Counted from the first letter of the stretch, positions 26,009 to 35,046 are shown. The stretch: DNA of 64,000 bases from Propionibacteriaceae bacterium (GCA_031285505.1 JAITVZ010000059.1:1-64000), one strand, 5' to 3'. A program made the numbers and translations. Notes: generated by a model from the sequence alone, not told the origin.

Positions 26009-27112
26009 ATGGCCATTGTGAAAACTCATGCGGTCAGCCGAGGCGGTCGCCTCGACCAATTGCTGCCCAGTCTAGCTTCCAGTCTGCTGCCAGGGGATGG
26101 CACCAAACCCAGCATTGCCTTGTCTTCTGGCGAAGACTATGTCGTCTACTTGGTGGACGGATTGGGTTGGGAACAGCTACTGGCGGCCAGGCTTGATGCG
26201 CCGTTCCTTGCCTCCTTGATGGGGCAGGGTCAAGTGTTGACCAGCGGGTTACCTTCGACCACTGTCAGTTCGCTGATGAGTTTGTGGACCGGTCTGCCCA
26301 GTGGGCAACACGGTCTGTTGGGTTATAGCTTTCATTTGCCGGGTTTGGCTGAGCCGATTCAGCCATTGTCGATGCCGCAACCGCTGCCAGCTCCGGTCCC
26401 ATTGACTGATGCTTGGATAGCAGCCGGGATTGTCGTGTCGTGGCTGTTGCCCCCAAGCCATGTCGGCTCAGCGATGACACGGATGGGAGCTGGCAACGCC
26501 CGACTGATTGAAGCTCGACTCGATGATGATGCCGAACGCATGGGCGCCCTGGCTCGAGCCAGCGATGGTCAGCGTCGGTCCTATATCTACGCTCATGACC
26601 GCCGTCTTGACCATGCTGGCCATCGCTTCGGTGTCGCTTCAGTTGAGTGGAATCGCCAGCTCAGTCGGATCGACAGTTTTCTTGATGGGTTGCGCCGACA
26701 TTTGCCGGATTCGACCAGGCTGTTGGTCACGGCTGATCACGGCCTGGTTGAGGCTCGACCTCAGGATCAGATTGAGCTCGATGAGCAAACCTCGCTGCAT
26801 GGCTTGATCAGTCAGGTGGCTGGAGAGCCGCGTTTCCGTCATCTCTACAGTCCGCACCCGCAGCGACTGCGAGCAGTTATGGAGGACTTGATTGGTGATC
26901 GATCACTGGTCCTCGAGCGTGATCAAGCGATTGCGCAGGGCGTTTTTGGCCCGGTTGATCCGGTCTATCAATCGAGGATTGGCGACGTGGTGGTCATTGC
27001 CCAGTCAGCGACTGGGCTGTTGAGTCGCCAGAATCCGGGGGAGTATCAACTGCGTGGCGCCCATGGCGGCGCAACCAGTGCCGAGCGACTGGTGCCTTTG
27101 TTGCAGGCCTGA
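26009..27112 (+). CDS. Nucleotide pyrophosphatase/phosphodiesterase family protein
   Basis: This 367-residue protein belongs to the alkaline phosphatase superfamily. It shows the first metal ligand in VVYLVDGLGW, the nucleophilic Thr in SGLPSTTVSSLMSLWTGLPSGQHG, DHAGHRFG, and LLVTADHGLVEA with the metal-binding Asp and His. It lacks a signal peptide, so it acts in the cytosol unless exported otherwise. It is divergent from the App1-type gene and convergent with sepH, matching its neighbourhood in other actinobacteria. The ATG at 26009 is used; a GTG at 26018 is possible. The substrate is not predictable. Confidence 0.85.
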   Translation: MAIVKTHAVSRGGRLDQLLPSLASSLLPGDGTKPSIALSSGEDYVVYLVDGLGWEQLLAARLDAPFLASLMGQGQVLTSGLPSTTVSSLMSLWTGLPSGQHGLLGYSFHLPGLAEPIQPLSMPQPLPAPVPLTDAWIAAGIVVSWLLPPSHVGSAMTRMGAGNARLIEARLDDDAERMGALARASDGQRRSYIYAHDRRLDHAGHRFGVASVEWNRQLSRIDSFLDGLRRHLPDSTRLLVTADHGLVEARPQDQIELDEQTSLHGLISQVAGEPRFRHLYSPHPQRLRAVMEDLIGDRSLVLERDQAIAQGVFGPVDPVYQSRIGDVVVIAQSATGLLSRQNPGEYQLRGAHGGATSAERLVPLLQA

Positions 27113-27116
27113 CAGA

Positions 27117-28070
27117 TCAGGAACGTCCACCGAAAATGATGTCATCCCAGGATGGGACTGACGCCCGTTTGTGATGACGGGACCGTCGCCGACTGTCGTC
27201 GCCGCTTGGCGCCACCGAAGGCTCATCACCGAGCAAGGAAGGCTGCTCGACGCCATCGCCATCAGTGGGCGGTCGAGTAACTTCAATGCTGGCCTGGCTA
27301 CCCGGCTGATCAACTTCGCCGGGGGCTGGCTGCTCTGCTCGCCGCCTACTGGAAGGCTCCTCGGGAACGCTCAGCGACGGCTCTGAATGAGGCAGGGGAT
27401 CGCGCAGGCTGCGGAAAATTCTGACAGAATCCTCGTCAATGGTGGCGATCATGTCGTAGAGCATGTCAATATCCGACCGAAAGGAATCTTCGCCGGAATC
27501 GACAATCTCAGCGAAGTCAGTTGTCGGCTCGTCCAAAGTCGCGTAAGCCACACCAATGGTTGATTCGTCGGCCAGATCGGTGCTGAAATCCATCTGGTCG
27601 ACCAGCACCTCAACCGTTGGCTCAGACTCTGGATCACTGCTGCTGATCAGCGGAAGATCGCCAACCAGTAAGCGAGCTTGGTCGTTGTCAGCCGTCGAAA
27701 AGCGGGCCTTGGCGTCGAAAACAAAACGTGCCTGTCGGGCCTGACCATCGATTGACCAGTCACCCTCAACGACCCACCGGCCATCGGAACGGCGCCAGGA
27801 ATCCCAGGACACCAGGTCGATGTCCTGGCCCTGATCGAGCATTGATTCGGCCACAGTCTGTTGCAGGCGGCGGGTGGACGCCACCTCGCCGCGACGACGA
27901 ATCGGCGATGACATGGCGGTGGCGGTGATATGTTCACGTTCAGCCAGAATTGGACCAGCGAAAGCCTCAACCCGGTCGGCAGGCAGGCCTGACTCGGCGA
28001 TGACGTCCGTCAGCGATTCACCGGAGCGAATCTTTGATTGGATGTCGCGCGGCGTCAAACTGGCGGCCAT
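27117..28070 (-). CDS. sepH: Septation protein SepH (DUF3071), N-terminally short
   Basis: SepH stimulates FtsZ assembly in actinobacteria. This protein of 317 residues shows the helix-turn-helix LTPRDIQSKIRSGESLTDVIAESGLPADRVEAFAGPILAER, the downstream LVSWDSWRRSDGRWVVEGDW, and a long acidic, Pro/Ser-rich disordered tail. Streptomyces SepH, as I recall it, carries about 55-60 further residues before the helix-turn-helix. Here they are missing: the ATG at 28070 with AAAGGA five bases upstream begins MAASLTPRDI, and the frame above it has no start codon. The loss could reflect real shortening, a frameshift or a sequencing error. The start eight codons upstream (28094) would not restore it. Confidence 0.85.
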   Translation of the reverse strand: MAASLTPRDIQSKIRSGESLTDVIAESGLPADRVEAFAGPILAEREHITATAMSSPIRRRGEVASTRRLQQTVAESMLDQGQDIDLVSWDSWRRSDGRWVVEGDWSIDGQARQARFVFDAKARFSTADNDQARLLVGDLPLISSSDPESEPTVEVLVDQMDFSTDLADESTIGVAYATLDEPTTDFAEIVDSGEDSFRSDIDMLYDMIATIDEDSVRIFRSLRDPLPHSEPSLSVPEEPSSRRRAEQPAPGEVDQPGSQASIEVTRPPTDGDGVEQPSLLGDEPSVAPSGDDSRRRSRHHKRASVPSWDDIIFGGRS

Positions 28071-28262
28071 GCTGGTCCTTTCGCGAGGTGGCATTTCTCT
28101 TGGGCCATTATCCTCCTGCTCAGCGACGATACTGAACTCGACCCGCCTTAGGCTATGATTCTGCCGGACGTGACACCAATGCGATATGGCGACTGGTGTT
28201 TTGGGGTGATTCGTGATACATGTATGCCTTCAATGGACGGCATCGAGAGAAGAGGTGGATCA

Positions 28263-28559
28263 ATGGCAACCGATTATGACGCGCCACGCAAGTCTGAAGA
28301 GGAGATCAGCGAGGACAGCATTGAAGAGTTGAAGACGCGGCGCAACGACAAGACCTCGGGTTCAGTCGATGAGGACGAGGTTGAAGCGGCTGAGAGCTTC
28401 GAGTTGCCGGGGGCGGACTTGTCCAACGAGGAGCTGACGGTTCGGGTGGTGCCGCGTCAAGCCGATGAGTTCACTTGTGCTCGCTGCTTCCTGGTCAAGA
28501 ATCGCAGCCAATTAGCGGTCACCCGCGGTGGTCAGGATTTCTGCGTCGATTGCGTCTAG
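28263..28559 (+). CDS. DUF4193 family zinc-binding protein
   Basis: This acidic protein of 98 residues begins MATDYDAPRKSEEE and ends with CARCFLVKNRSQLAV followed by FCVDC, two Cys pairs that look like a zinc ribbon. This is the conserved actinobacterial DUF4193, with the same neighbours (sepH, dut) as in Mycobacterium and Streptomyces. AGAGG precedes the ATG at 28263. Its function is not established; similarity of the C-terminus to DksA-like zinc knuckles has been proposed for relatives, but I cannot confirm it here. Confidence 0.9.
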   Translation: MATDYDAPRKSEEEISEDSIEELKTRRNDKTSGSVDEDEVEAAESFELPGADLSNEELTVRVVPRQADEFTCARCFLVKNRSQLAVTRGGQDFCVDCV

Positions 28560-28603
28560 CGTTTTGCCGTTGCTGTCAACACCAATCAGCCAAGGATTCA
28601 GAG

Positions 28604-28861
28604 TCAGCCAAGCCGTGATGGGACCCGGGCTGACAAGCGCTTGGTCATGCCACGATGAAACAGCAGCTGGGCCACGCCCAGGCCGATACCAGAAGCCAGG
28701 AACCAACTGACTGCCTGTCGGGTCGGCACCTCGGGATCGTTGGCGTTGGGTGGTTGGTTTCCGGTGACAGCAGTCCAAGCTTTCTTGATGACCAGACTGA
28801 CTGCGAAGGTGACCAAGGCCGACAGGATGGCGGTATAGATTCTCTCAACGACACGTTCCAT
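28604..28861 (-). CDS. DUF4235 membrane protein
   Basis: This 85-residue protein has two membrane helices, TAILSALVTFAVSLVIKKAW and AVSWFLASGIGLGVAQLLF, separated by a short polar loop with TGNQPPNANDPE. The pattern fits DUF4235. The start at 28861 (MERVVERIY) removes a charged, unlikely extension. It lies convergent with DUF4193 and divergent from dut. Function unknown. Confidence 0.75.
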   Translation of the reverse strand: MERVVERIYTAILSALVTFAVSLVIKKAWTAVTGNQPPNANDPEVPTRQAVSWFLASGIGLGVAQLLFHRGMTKRLSARVPSRLG

Positions 28862-29022
28862 CAAAGGGCTCCTCACAACTGGGGCGGCGGCCGAGGCGTC
28901 AACCAGGGCGACCAGTGGCCGCTCTTTGCCGCGACTGGGTAGGGCCAGTCTAGTATGGGTCGACGATTGACTTGGATTACGGGTCAGGTGGTGTTCGACA
29001 GACATCGCGAAGGAGGACGAGC

Positions 29023-29481
29023 ATGACTGACTTGGTGTTGCCGATCAGGCGACTGGACAAGGGTCTGCCTTTGCCCGGTTATGCCTATGCCAATGATGGA
29101 GCGATCGACTTGTGCACTCGGATCGATTTGGAATTGGCGCCGGGACAGCGCCAGCATGCGCCAACTGGATTGGCACTGGCGATCCCGGTTGGTTTCGTCG
29201 GTCTGGTGGCGCCCCGGTCGGGGTTGGCAGCGCGCCACGGCTTGTCACTGGTCAACACACCCGGGGTGATTGATGCCGGTTATCGCGGCGAGTTGCAGGT
29301 GCTGTTGTTGAACACCGATCGGCAGGACACCATCAGCTTGAAAAGAGGCGATCGGGTAGCCCAATTGTTGCTTGTGCCGGTGGCCAAGGCGACCGTTGTG
29401 GAAGTCGATCAATTGCCCGATTCCCAGCGCGGTCAAGGGGGATGGGGATCATCCGGAGGAGTAGAAGCCTGGATCTGTTGA
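29023..29481 (+). CDS. dut: dUTP diphosphatase
   Basis: This trimeric enzyme hydrolyses dUTP to dUMP and pyrophosphate, keeping uracil out of DNA and feeding dTMP synthesis. The five family motifs are present in 152 residues: YANDGAIDL, LVAPRSGLAARHG, NTPGVIDAGYRGE, RGDRVAQLL, and the C-terminal arm RGQGGWGSSG. A perfect AGGAGG lies six bases upstream of the ATG at 29023. The neighbours DUF4193 and DUF3710 match the conserved actinobacterial order. Confidence 0.96.
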   Translation: MTDLVLPIRRLDKGLPLPGYAYANDGAIDLCTRIDLELAPGQRQHAPTGLALAIPVGFVGLVAPRSGLAARHGLSLVNTPGVIDAGYRGELQVLLLNTDRQDTISLKRGDRVAQLLLVPVAKATVVEVDQLPDSQRGQGGWGSSGGVEAWIC

Positions 29482-29581
29482 GCCGCGGGCGTCCCCCGGC
29501 TAAGCTGGCCTGGATCACCGTATGAGTGATCATCAGCTGGTCAAGTGCTTGGCAGCGTGGTCGAAAGAAGGGAACCGACTG

Positions 29582-30337
29582 GTGTTTGGTCGAAAAAGGA
29601 CCAGTGATCGGGGGGAAGCTGCAGATTGTGGCAGTGATGGGCCAGACGAAAACTTGGCGGCTTCGATTGACTTGCCAGCTGAGGTTCCGCCTGAAGATGA
29701 CACCGCAGCCGAACTGGTCGACCAATGGGAAGCCTTCGACCAGTCGGCCGATTGGCGCCTCGATGGCCCCTTTGACATCGATGAAGTCGACTTGGACGAC
29801 GATCCAGTCAAGCGCCTTGATCTCGGCGCTTTGATTATCACGCCGGAGCCCTCATACAAGCTGCGCTTGATGGTCGACCCGAAAAGCAAGACCATCAATT
29901 CGGTGCGGGTGGAGACCCCGTCGCAGTCGGCCGTTCAATTGACGGTTTTAGCCGCACCGGCTGATCAGTCAATCATCGCCCGTTTGCGTCAAGAGTTGGT
30001 CGAGGCCATCCCTGCAGCTCAGCCAAAATTGGCGAAGGGGCCTTTCGGGACCGAGATTCGTCGGTTGATCCCGTTGGATGGCCCCGATGGCCGCAAGGTC
30101 GCTCTGCCAGCCTGCGACTGGTTGATCGCTGGCCCTAAGTGGGTGTTGAGTGTGCAATTGCTTGGTGCCGCCGCCCTGGATACCGATGGTCGTGGGCCAG
30201 CGGCCGAGTTGGCGGAGTTTGTCCGCAACACGATTGTCAGGCGCGGCAACATCGCCCATGTGCCCGGCAATCCGCTGCCTCTGACACCGCCAAGTGCTGG
30301 CCTAGGCCAGACTGGTGAGGCGACTGGCCACCGGTGA
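29582..30337 (+). CDS. DUF3710 family protein
   Basis: This is a conserved actinobacterial protein of 251 residues. After an acidic linker it shows the DUF3710 pattern: GPFDIDEVDLDDDPVKRLDLGALIITPE, then FGTEIRRLIP and LIAGPKWVLSVQLLGAAA. I chose the GTG at 29582 because AAGGGA sits eight bases upstream and relatives begin with a short FGRKR-type N-terminus. It ends with a GTGA overlap into the OB-fold gene, so the two are translated together. No function is established for the family. Confidence 0.88.
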   Translation: MFGRKRTSDRGEAADCGSDGPDENLAASIDLPAEVPPEDDTAAELVDQWEAFDQSADWRLDGPFDIDEVDLDDDPVKRLDLGALIITPEPSYKLRLMVDPKSKTINSVRVETPSQSAVQLTVLAAPADQSIIARLRQELVEAIPAAQPKLAKGPFGTEIRRLIPLDGPDGRKVALPACDWLIAGPKWVLSVQLLGAAALDTDGRGPAAELAEFVRNTIVRRGNIAHVPGNPLPLTPPSAGLGQTGEATGHR

Positions 30338-30735
30338 GTTTTCTTTCCAGGATCACTGGCTGGCTGCATCAGACAACCACTAGCACCGACCGCTTGGCCG
30401 CTCGACAGCTGAGACAATTGGCCAGGCGATTTGGCGCCACGGACATCGTTGATCTGCAGACTGGGCATTTGTCCAAGGTGTTCGGGCAGGTCCAATCGGT
30501 GACCGTCGACCCCAGCGGTTCGGTGGCTCGTTTTCAGGCGACAATTGCCGATGGCAGCGGTCAGCTGCACTGCATCTGGTTGGGGCGACGCCGCATCCGC
30601 GGCATCATCCCCGACGCTCTGATCACCGTAGTTGGTCGTCCGGCCAAGCTGGGCGCCGGGTTGGCCATTTATGATCCGGCTTATCAATTGCTGCCAGCTG
30701 GTGCCGAAGACCAAGCGATCGACGCCACCAGCTGA
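30334..30735 (+). CDS. OB-fold nucleic-acid-binding domain protein
   Basis: A 133-residue homologue of the Rv2694c type. The OB-fold strands run from VFGQVQSVTVDPSGSVARFQATIADGSGQLHCIWLGRRRIRGI to LITVVGRPAKLGAGLAIYDPAYQLL. The N-terminal helices are basic. The GTG start overlaps the DUF3710 stop. OB folds of this kind resemble RecG/tRNA anticodon-binding modules, so nucleic-acid binding is inferred, not shown. Confidence 0.82.
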   Translation: MSFLSRITGWLHQTTTSTDRLAARQLRQLARRFGATDIVDLQTGHLSKVFGQVQSVTVDPSGSVARFQATIADGSGQLHCIWLGRRRIRGIIPDALITVVGRPAKLGAGLAIYDPAYQLLPAGAEDQAIDATS

Positions 30736-30742
30736 CTCCTGT

Positions 30743-31402
30743 TCACATAGCGATGGCAGCGCCGATGACGTAGGCGATGACCGGCCCGACAATGCCAACA
30801 ACGATGCCAGCGATGCCGAAGGGGAAGCCCTTCTTCTTGACGGTGGCGACAATTGAGACGATCAAACCTGCCAAGCCCATCAAGGAGGCGAGGACCAACC
30901 CGCCCATCGGTCCTCCGGAGACCGCCATCAATTCATTGACTTGGCTGTCGCTGATCTGGCTGAAATCGATGCTGCCTGCCTCAAGGGACTCCAGTGGGAA
31001 AACCTGTAGATAAGCGGTCAACAAGCCCCGGACTGAAAATAGGCAGATGAGGGTGGCGACGACCACCAGGGCCAAGCCAACGATCCCCAGCACCGGCGAT
31101 TGTTTGGTCGCAATTGGGGCACTGGAGGGATAAGGGGTGGCTGCCATGCCGGCGTAGGCAGGATTCGGTTGGTAACCAGAGGCCGCGGGATAAGACGATG
31201 TCATAGGTTGATCCGCCTGGTAAGCCGGCGTGGCGGGCGTTGGACTACTGGCGTAAGTCGGGGTCGCCGGATAAGGGGTTGTGGCTGCTGGAGCCGAGTA
31301 TGACGGCGTTGTCGCTGCCGGAGGATAGTTCGTTGAATTGAGCGGATTGTCACTCGGCGGAATCGCTGAGGAGCCAGCCGGGTCATAGGGCGAATTTGTC
31401 AT
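30743..31402 (-). CDS. Pro/Thr-rich membrane protein
   Basis: The first 100 of 219 residues are low-complexity Pro/Thr/Ala/Tyr sequence with repeated TPxY-like units, predicted to be disordered and cytosolic. Three hydrophobic segments follow: SPVLGIVGLALVVVATLICLF, GGLVLASLMGLAGLIVSIVA and FGIAGIVVGIVGPVIAYVIG. The layout recalls DUF4190-type actinobacterial membrane proteins, but I am not certain of the family. It converges on the OB-fold gene with a seven-base spacer. Confidence 0.75.
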   Translation of the reverse strand: MTNSPYDPAGSSAIPPSDNPLNSTNYPPAATTPSYSAPAATTPYPATPTYASSPTPATPAYQADQPMTSSYPAASGYQPNPAYAGMAATPYPSSAPIATKQSPVLGIVGLALVVVATLICLFSVRGLLTAYLQVFPLESLEAGSIDFSQISDSQVNELMAVSGGPMGGLVLASLMGLAGLIVSIVATVKKKGFPFGIAGIVVGIVGPVIAYVIGAAIAM

Positions 31403-31475
31403 GTCAATAGCATACGCGACCCGATGGTCGTCCCAAGTGTGATCGGGCCCGGCTCAGCACCGCAATGCCGATCAG

Positions 31476-32222
31476 TCAGATGACCAAATAGTCGTCTGAC
31501 TGATCCGGGGAGCTGGCAGCATCATCGGTCGAGCGGACCTCTGCAGTGGATCGCTGGGCATTCGAATCATCGGTCAGATAGGCGGACAGCTCCGCCTCGC
31601 AGCTGGCAGGGCAGATGAATAGTAGTTCATCGGCCGACTCCAGCGTCATGTCGGCTTGAGGTGCCAGGCCGCGTCCGTCACGAATGACTGCCACCAGCAC
31701 CGTGAGGCCAGGAAATTCCAGGTCGGCCAGCACTCGACCGATGACCGACGAATGGGATGGCAGGGTCAATTCCACCAGTGATGATGAGGATGACTGGAAG
31801 CTGAACAAGCGGATCAAATCACCGACGCTGACTGCCTCCTCGGCCAACGATCCCATGATGCTCGGAGTGGACACGGCGACATCGATACCCCACATGTCGT
31901 TGAACAGCCACTGGTTGTCGGGCCGATTGACTCGGGCGACTGTCCGGGCGACGGCGAATTCAGTCTTGGCCAGCAAGGAAAAGACCAGATTGACCTTGTC
32001 GTCGCCACTGGCGGCAATAGCGACGTCACAGCTTTCAAGGTGGGCCCTGGTCAGCGACTCCACTTCACAAGCATCGGCTGCCAGCCAGTCCACCAAGGGC
32101 AACCGCTGATGATCGTAGACGTCTGCTCGTGGATCGATCAGCAGAATCGAATGGCCTTTGGCGGCGAGATCTGTGGCGATTTGTCTCCCGACATTGCCGG
32201 CACCGGCGATGGCTACGCGCAT
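31476..32222 (-). CDS. ceoC: TrkA family potassium uptake regulator CeoC
   Basis: This 248-residue RCK protein has a Rossmann domain with the NAD-binding motif GAGNVG (MRVAIAGAGNVGRQIATDLAAKGHSILLID) and a TrkA-C domain beginning near SSSSSLVELTLPSHSSVIGR. RCK proteins gate potassium transporters in response to nucleotides. The start at 32222 is set by the Rossmann strand. It follows ceoB after a 37-base gap; the KimA-like permease is divergent upstream of ceoB, so the three genes form one potassium-uptake locus. The acidic C-terminal 35 residues are poorly conserved. Confidence 0.9.
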   Translation of the reverse strand: MRVAIAGAGNVGRQIATDLAAKGHSILLIDPRADVYDHQRLPLVDWLAADACEVESLTRAHLESCDVAIAASGDDKVNLVFSLLAKTEFAVARTVARVNRPDNQWLFNDMWGIDVAVSTPSIMGSLAEEAVSVGDLIRLFSFQSSSSSLVELTLPSHSSVIGRVLADLEFPGLTVLVAVIRDGRGLAPQADMTLESADELLFICPASCEAELSAYLTDDSNAQRSTAEVRSTDDAASSPDQSDDYLVI

Positions 32223-32259
32223 GGTGGTCCTTGCTCTTCGATGGATGGGATCGTTGGCA

Positions 32260-32931
32260 TCATTCAGCCTGGGGTGGTCTGGCCAGGCGTTGCTCAAGCA
32301 GTGGCAGGCGGTCAGTCGGAGCCATCAGGTAGAGGATGTCTTGGTCTTGGATGACGCTCGTGGTGTCGGGGGTGATGGCTCGCCCAAAGCGACCGATAGC
32401 CGCCAGGCGGACGCCCGTTTCTTGCTCCAGCAGACTGGTGGCCTTGCCAATCCAGGCTGGGTCATAGGTCACGCTGGTCAAAGTGACTGATCGGGTCGGA
32501 TCAGTCCACAGTGGCCCAGGCGCTTGATCGATCAGCTGGCGAACCATCTCATCGGCCGTCCAACGGACCGTGGCGACTGTGGCGATGCCGAGTCGGCGGT
32601 AGATGACAGCCCGTGACGGGTCATAGATGCGGGCGACGACCCGGTCAACGCCGAAGTATTCCCTGGCCACTCGGGCGGCGATGATGTTGGAATTATCACC
32701 GTCAGTCACTGCGGCAAAGCCCAGTGCTTTCTCAATGCCTGCAGACTGCAAGATGGTCCGGTCGAAGCCGATGCCGACAATTCTGCTACCAGTGAAACCA
32801 TCCAGTCGCTCAAAAGCCCGGGGATCCGGATCGATCACCGCCACGGTCATACCGAGGGCTTCTAGCTGCTGGGCCAATTGAGCACCGACCCGACCACAGC
32901 CCATCACCACATAATGCGAACGCAACGCCAT
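32260..32931 (-). CDS. ceoB: TrkA family potassium uptake regulator CeoB
   Basis: This 223-residue RCK protein begins with the NAD-binding motif HYVVMGCGRVGAQLAQQLEALG, followed by VIDPDPRAF and a TrkA-C domain from about SVTLTSVTYDPAWIGK. It has the same order as the ceoB-ceoC pair in Mycobacterium. It is divergent from the KimA-like permease gene; the spacer holds a perfect palindrome that could control both sides. Confidence 0.9.
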   Translation of the reverse strand: MALRSHYVVMGCGRVGAQLAQQLEALGMTVAVIDPDPRAFERLDGFTGSRIVGIGFDRTILQSAGIEKALGFAAVTDGDNSNIIAARVAREYFGVDRVVARIYDPSRAVIYRRLGIATVATVRWTADEMVRQLIDQAPGPLWTDPTRSVTLTSVTYDPAWIGKATSLLEQETGVRLAAIGRFGRAITPDTTSVIQDQDILYLMAPTDRLPLLEQRLARPPQAE

Positions 32932-32970
32932 GTCGACTCCTGCTAGTTTCCGCTTGTCGAATCAGCATAA

Positions 32971-32983
32971 CCCCAAATTGGGG
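32971..32983. repeat. Palindrome between ceoB and the permease gene
   Basis: CCCCAA-A-TTGGGG is a perfect six-base inverted repeat with one central base. It lies 40 bases upstream of ceoB and 44 bases upstream of the permease start, where an operator for divergent control would sit. No regulator is identified. Confidence 0.45.
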
Positions 32984-33011
32984 CTAGCAACCATCATCAT
33001 TGTCGATGGCG

Positions 33012-33017
33012 TAAGAT
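33012..33017 (+). promoter_or_regulatory. Candidate -10 box of the KimA-like permease gene
   Basis: TAAGAT ends 10 bases before the ATG at 33028, leaving at most a few bases of leader. No good -35 box is visible, and there is no clear ribosome-binding site, both compatible with leaderless transcription. Confidence 0.35.
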
Positions 33018-33027
33018 CGTCGACATT

Positions 33028-35046
33028 ATGGGTTTTGCTGACGTCATCAAACGCCTGATCGTCGGTCGGAAATTGCGAAGCAGTCAATCCGGCCACACTC
33101 TCTTGCCGAAGCGGATAGCCCTTCCAATTTTCGCCTCTGACGCCCTCAGCTCTGTGGCTTATGCGCCTGATGAGATCATTCTGACACTATCGCTAGCCGG
33201 CATGGCGGGCGTGGCTTTTGACTGGAAGATCGCCTTGCTGGTGGCTTTTGTGATGTTGATTGTGGTGGCGTCATATCGGCAGACGGTGCACGCCTACCCC
33301 AATGGCGGTGGGGATTACGAGGTGGCGACAGCCAACTTCGGCCGCAACGCCGGTTTGGTGGTGGCCAGTGCCCTGCTGGTCGATTATGTCATGACGGTGG
33401 CAGTGTCAGTGTCATCCGGTATCCAAAACGCCAAGTCAATGTTGACCTGGCTGCAAGGTCATGAGGGTATGGCGGCGGCTGTGGTCATCATCGTCATCAT
33501 GGCGATCAATCTGCGCGGGGCCAAGGAGTCCGGGCGAGTTTTCGCTATTCCGACTTACATCTTCATGGCGGCAGTCTTGGGCACTATCGCATGGGGTCTG
33601 TTTCGACACTCGGTCTTGGGCGCCGACATATCTGGACCAATGGCGGACTACGAGCTGCAAGCAGATCCGCAATACGCCGGCATCACCGGCGTGGCCATGT
33701 TCGCCCTGATCGCGCGGGCATTTTCGTCGGGGTGCGCCGCCTTGACTGGCGTGGAGGCGATTTCCAATGGTGTGCCGAATTTCAGACCACCGAAGTCGAA
33801 GAACGCAGCCACGACTCTGGCGCTGCTCGGCGGATTATCGATCATCATGCTTCTCGGCATCATGATTCTGTCTCAACTGACCGGCACCAAGATCGTCGAC
33901 CCAGCATCGGCTGGCGGGTTGACCAGCAATGGTCGGCCGGTGAATATAGCGACTCCAACGGTCATGGCTCAGCTGGCTCAGGGTGTCTGGCATGATCTGG
34001 CGCCAATGATGTGGCTGGTGGTCTTGGCCACCATGGTGGTGTTGTTCCTCGCGGCAAACACGGCTTTCAACGGCTTTCCGACTCTCGGATCAGTCTTGGC
34101 GCGTGACGGCTTCCTGCCTAGGGCCCTCCACACCCGAGGTGATCGCTTGGCTTACTCCAATGGGATCATCATGTTGGGCGCGGCGGCCACCGCCTTGGTG
34201 CTGATCTTCAACGCCTCGGTGACAGCCCTGATCCAGCTCTATGTGGTTGGAGTGTTCGTTTCGTTCACTGTGTCTCAGACAGCGATGTTGCGTCATTGGA
34301 CCCGACGATTGAAGAGTGAGACGGATCAGCGGGTTCGTTTTGCCATGCAGCGCAGTCGGATCATCAATGCCATCGGGTTGACTTGCACGGCGGTGGTACT
34401 GGTGGTCGTCTTAATCTCGAAGTTCACCCACGGAGCCTACTTGGCGATCATGGCCATGGTCTTGGTCTTCATTATCATGAAATCAATTCGACGCCACTAC
34501 ACGCGGGTTGCCAAAGAGACTGCCATATCGCGCTCCGCCGATTCGGCCTTGCCCAGTCGCGTGCGAGCGGTGGTTTGGGCGATCGATGTCAATAAGCCCT
34601 TGGCCAGGGCGGTGGCTTTCGCCCAAGCAATGAGGTTCCCGAGTTTGGAAGCGGTGACAGTCTCGGTTGATCCGGCGCAGACTGAGCAGGTGGTCGAGCA
34701 ATGGGAGGCCCAGGATTTTCCCATCCCCTTGAAAGTATTGGCGTCGCCTTATCGGGAGGTCACAGGGCCACTGGTCAATTATGTGGCGTCACTGCGTGGC
34801 GCCAACCCGCGAGAAGTTGTCTGCGTTTTTATCCCAGAACTGGTCGTCGGTCACTGGTGGGAGCAGATTTTGCACAACCAGACCCCGTTCATGGTCAAGC
34901 TAAGATTGCATTTTATGAGCGGCATTATGGTTATCTCCGTGCCTTACCGACTCAACAGTTCGCATCACGCCTTGGCGCGGATCAAACGGATCGATCCTTC
35001 CTTCGCCAACCGCCAACCACTGCCTGGAGTCGACGATGGCAGTTGA
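33028..35046 (+). CDS. APC family permease, KimA-like (probable potassium importer)
   Basis: This 672-residue membrane protein has about 12 transmembrane helices in the first 470 residues and a soluble C-terminal domain. Typical APC/KimA stretches include LPIFASDALSSVAYAPDEIIL at the first helix, YPNGGGDYEVATANFG, and FLAANTAFNGFPTLGSVLARDGFLP. Bacillus KimA is a proton-coupled potassium importer controlled by c-di-AMP; the mycobacterial counterpart is Rv2690c. The divergent ceoBC genes support a role in potassium uptake. Its end overlaps the methyltransferase gene by 11 bases. Amino acid transport remains possible. Confidence 0.88.
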   Translation: MGFADVIKRLIVGRKLRSSQSGHTLLPKRIALPIFASDALSSVAYAPDEIILTLSLAGMAGVAFDWKIALLVAFVMLIVVASYRQTVHAYPNGGGDYEVATANFGRNAGLVVASALLVDYVMTVAVSVSSGIQNAKSMLTWLQGHEGMAAAVVIIVIMAINLRGAKESGRVFAIPTYIFMAAVLGTIAWGLFRHSVLGADISGPMADYELQADPQYAGITGVAMFALIARAFSSGCAALTGVEAISNGVPNFRPPKSKNAATTLALLGGLSIIMLLGIMILSQLTGTKIVDPASAGGLTSNGRPVNIATPTVMAQLAQGVWHDLAPMMWLVVLATMVVLFLAANTAFNGFPTLGSVLARDGFLPRALHTRGDRLAYSNGIIMLGAAATALVLIFNASVTALIQLYVVGVFVSFTVSQTAMLRHWTRRLKSETDQRVRFAMQRSRIINAIGLTCTAVVLVVVLISKFTHGAYLAIMAMVLVFIIMKSIRRHYTRVAKETAISRSADSALPSRVRAVVWAIDVNKPLARAVAFAQAMRFPSLEAVTVSVDPAQTEQVVEQWEAQDFPIPLKVLASPYREVTGPLVNYVASLRGANPREVVCVFIPELVVGHWWEQILHNQTPFMVKLRLHFMSGIMVISVPYRLNSSHHALARIKRIDPSFANRQPLPGVDDGS

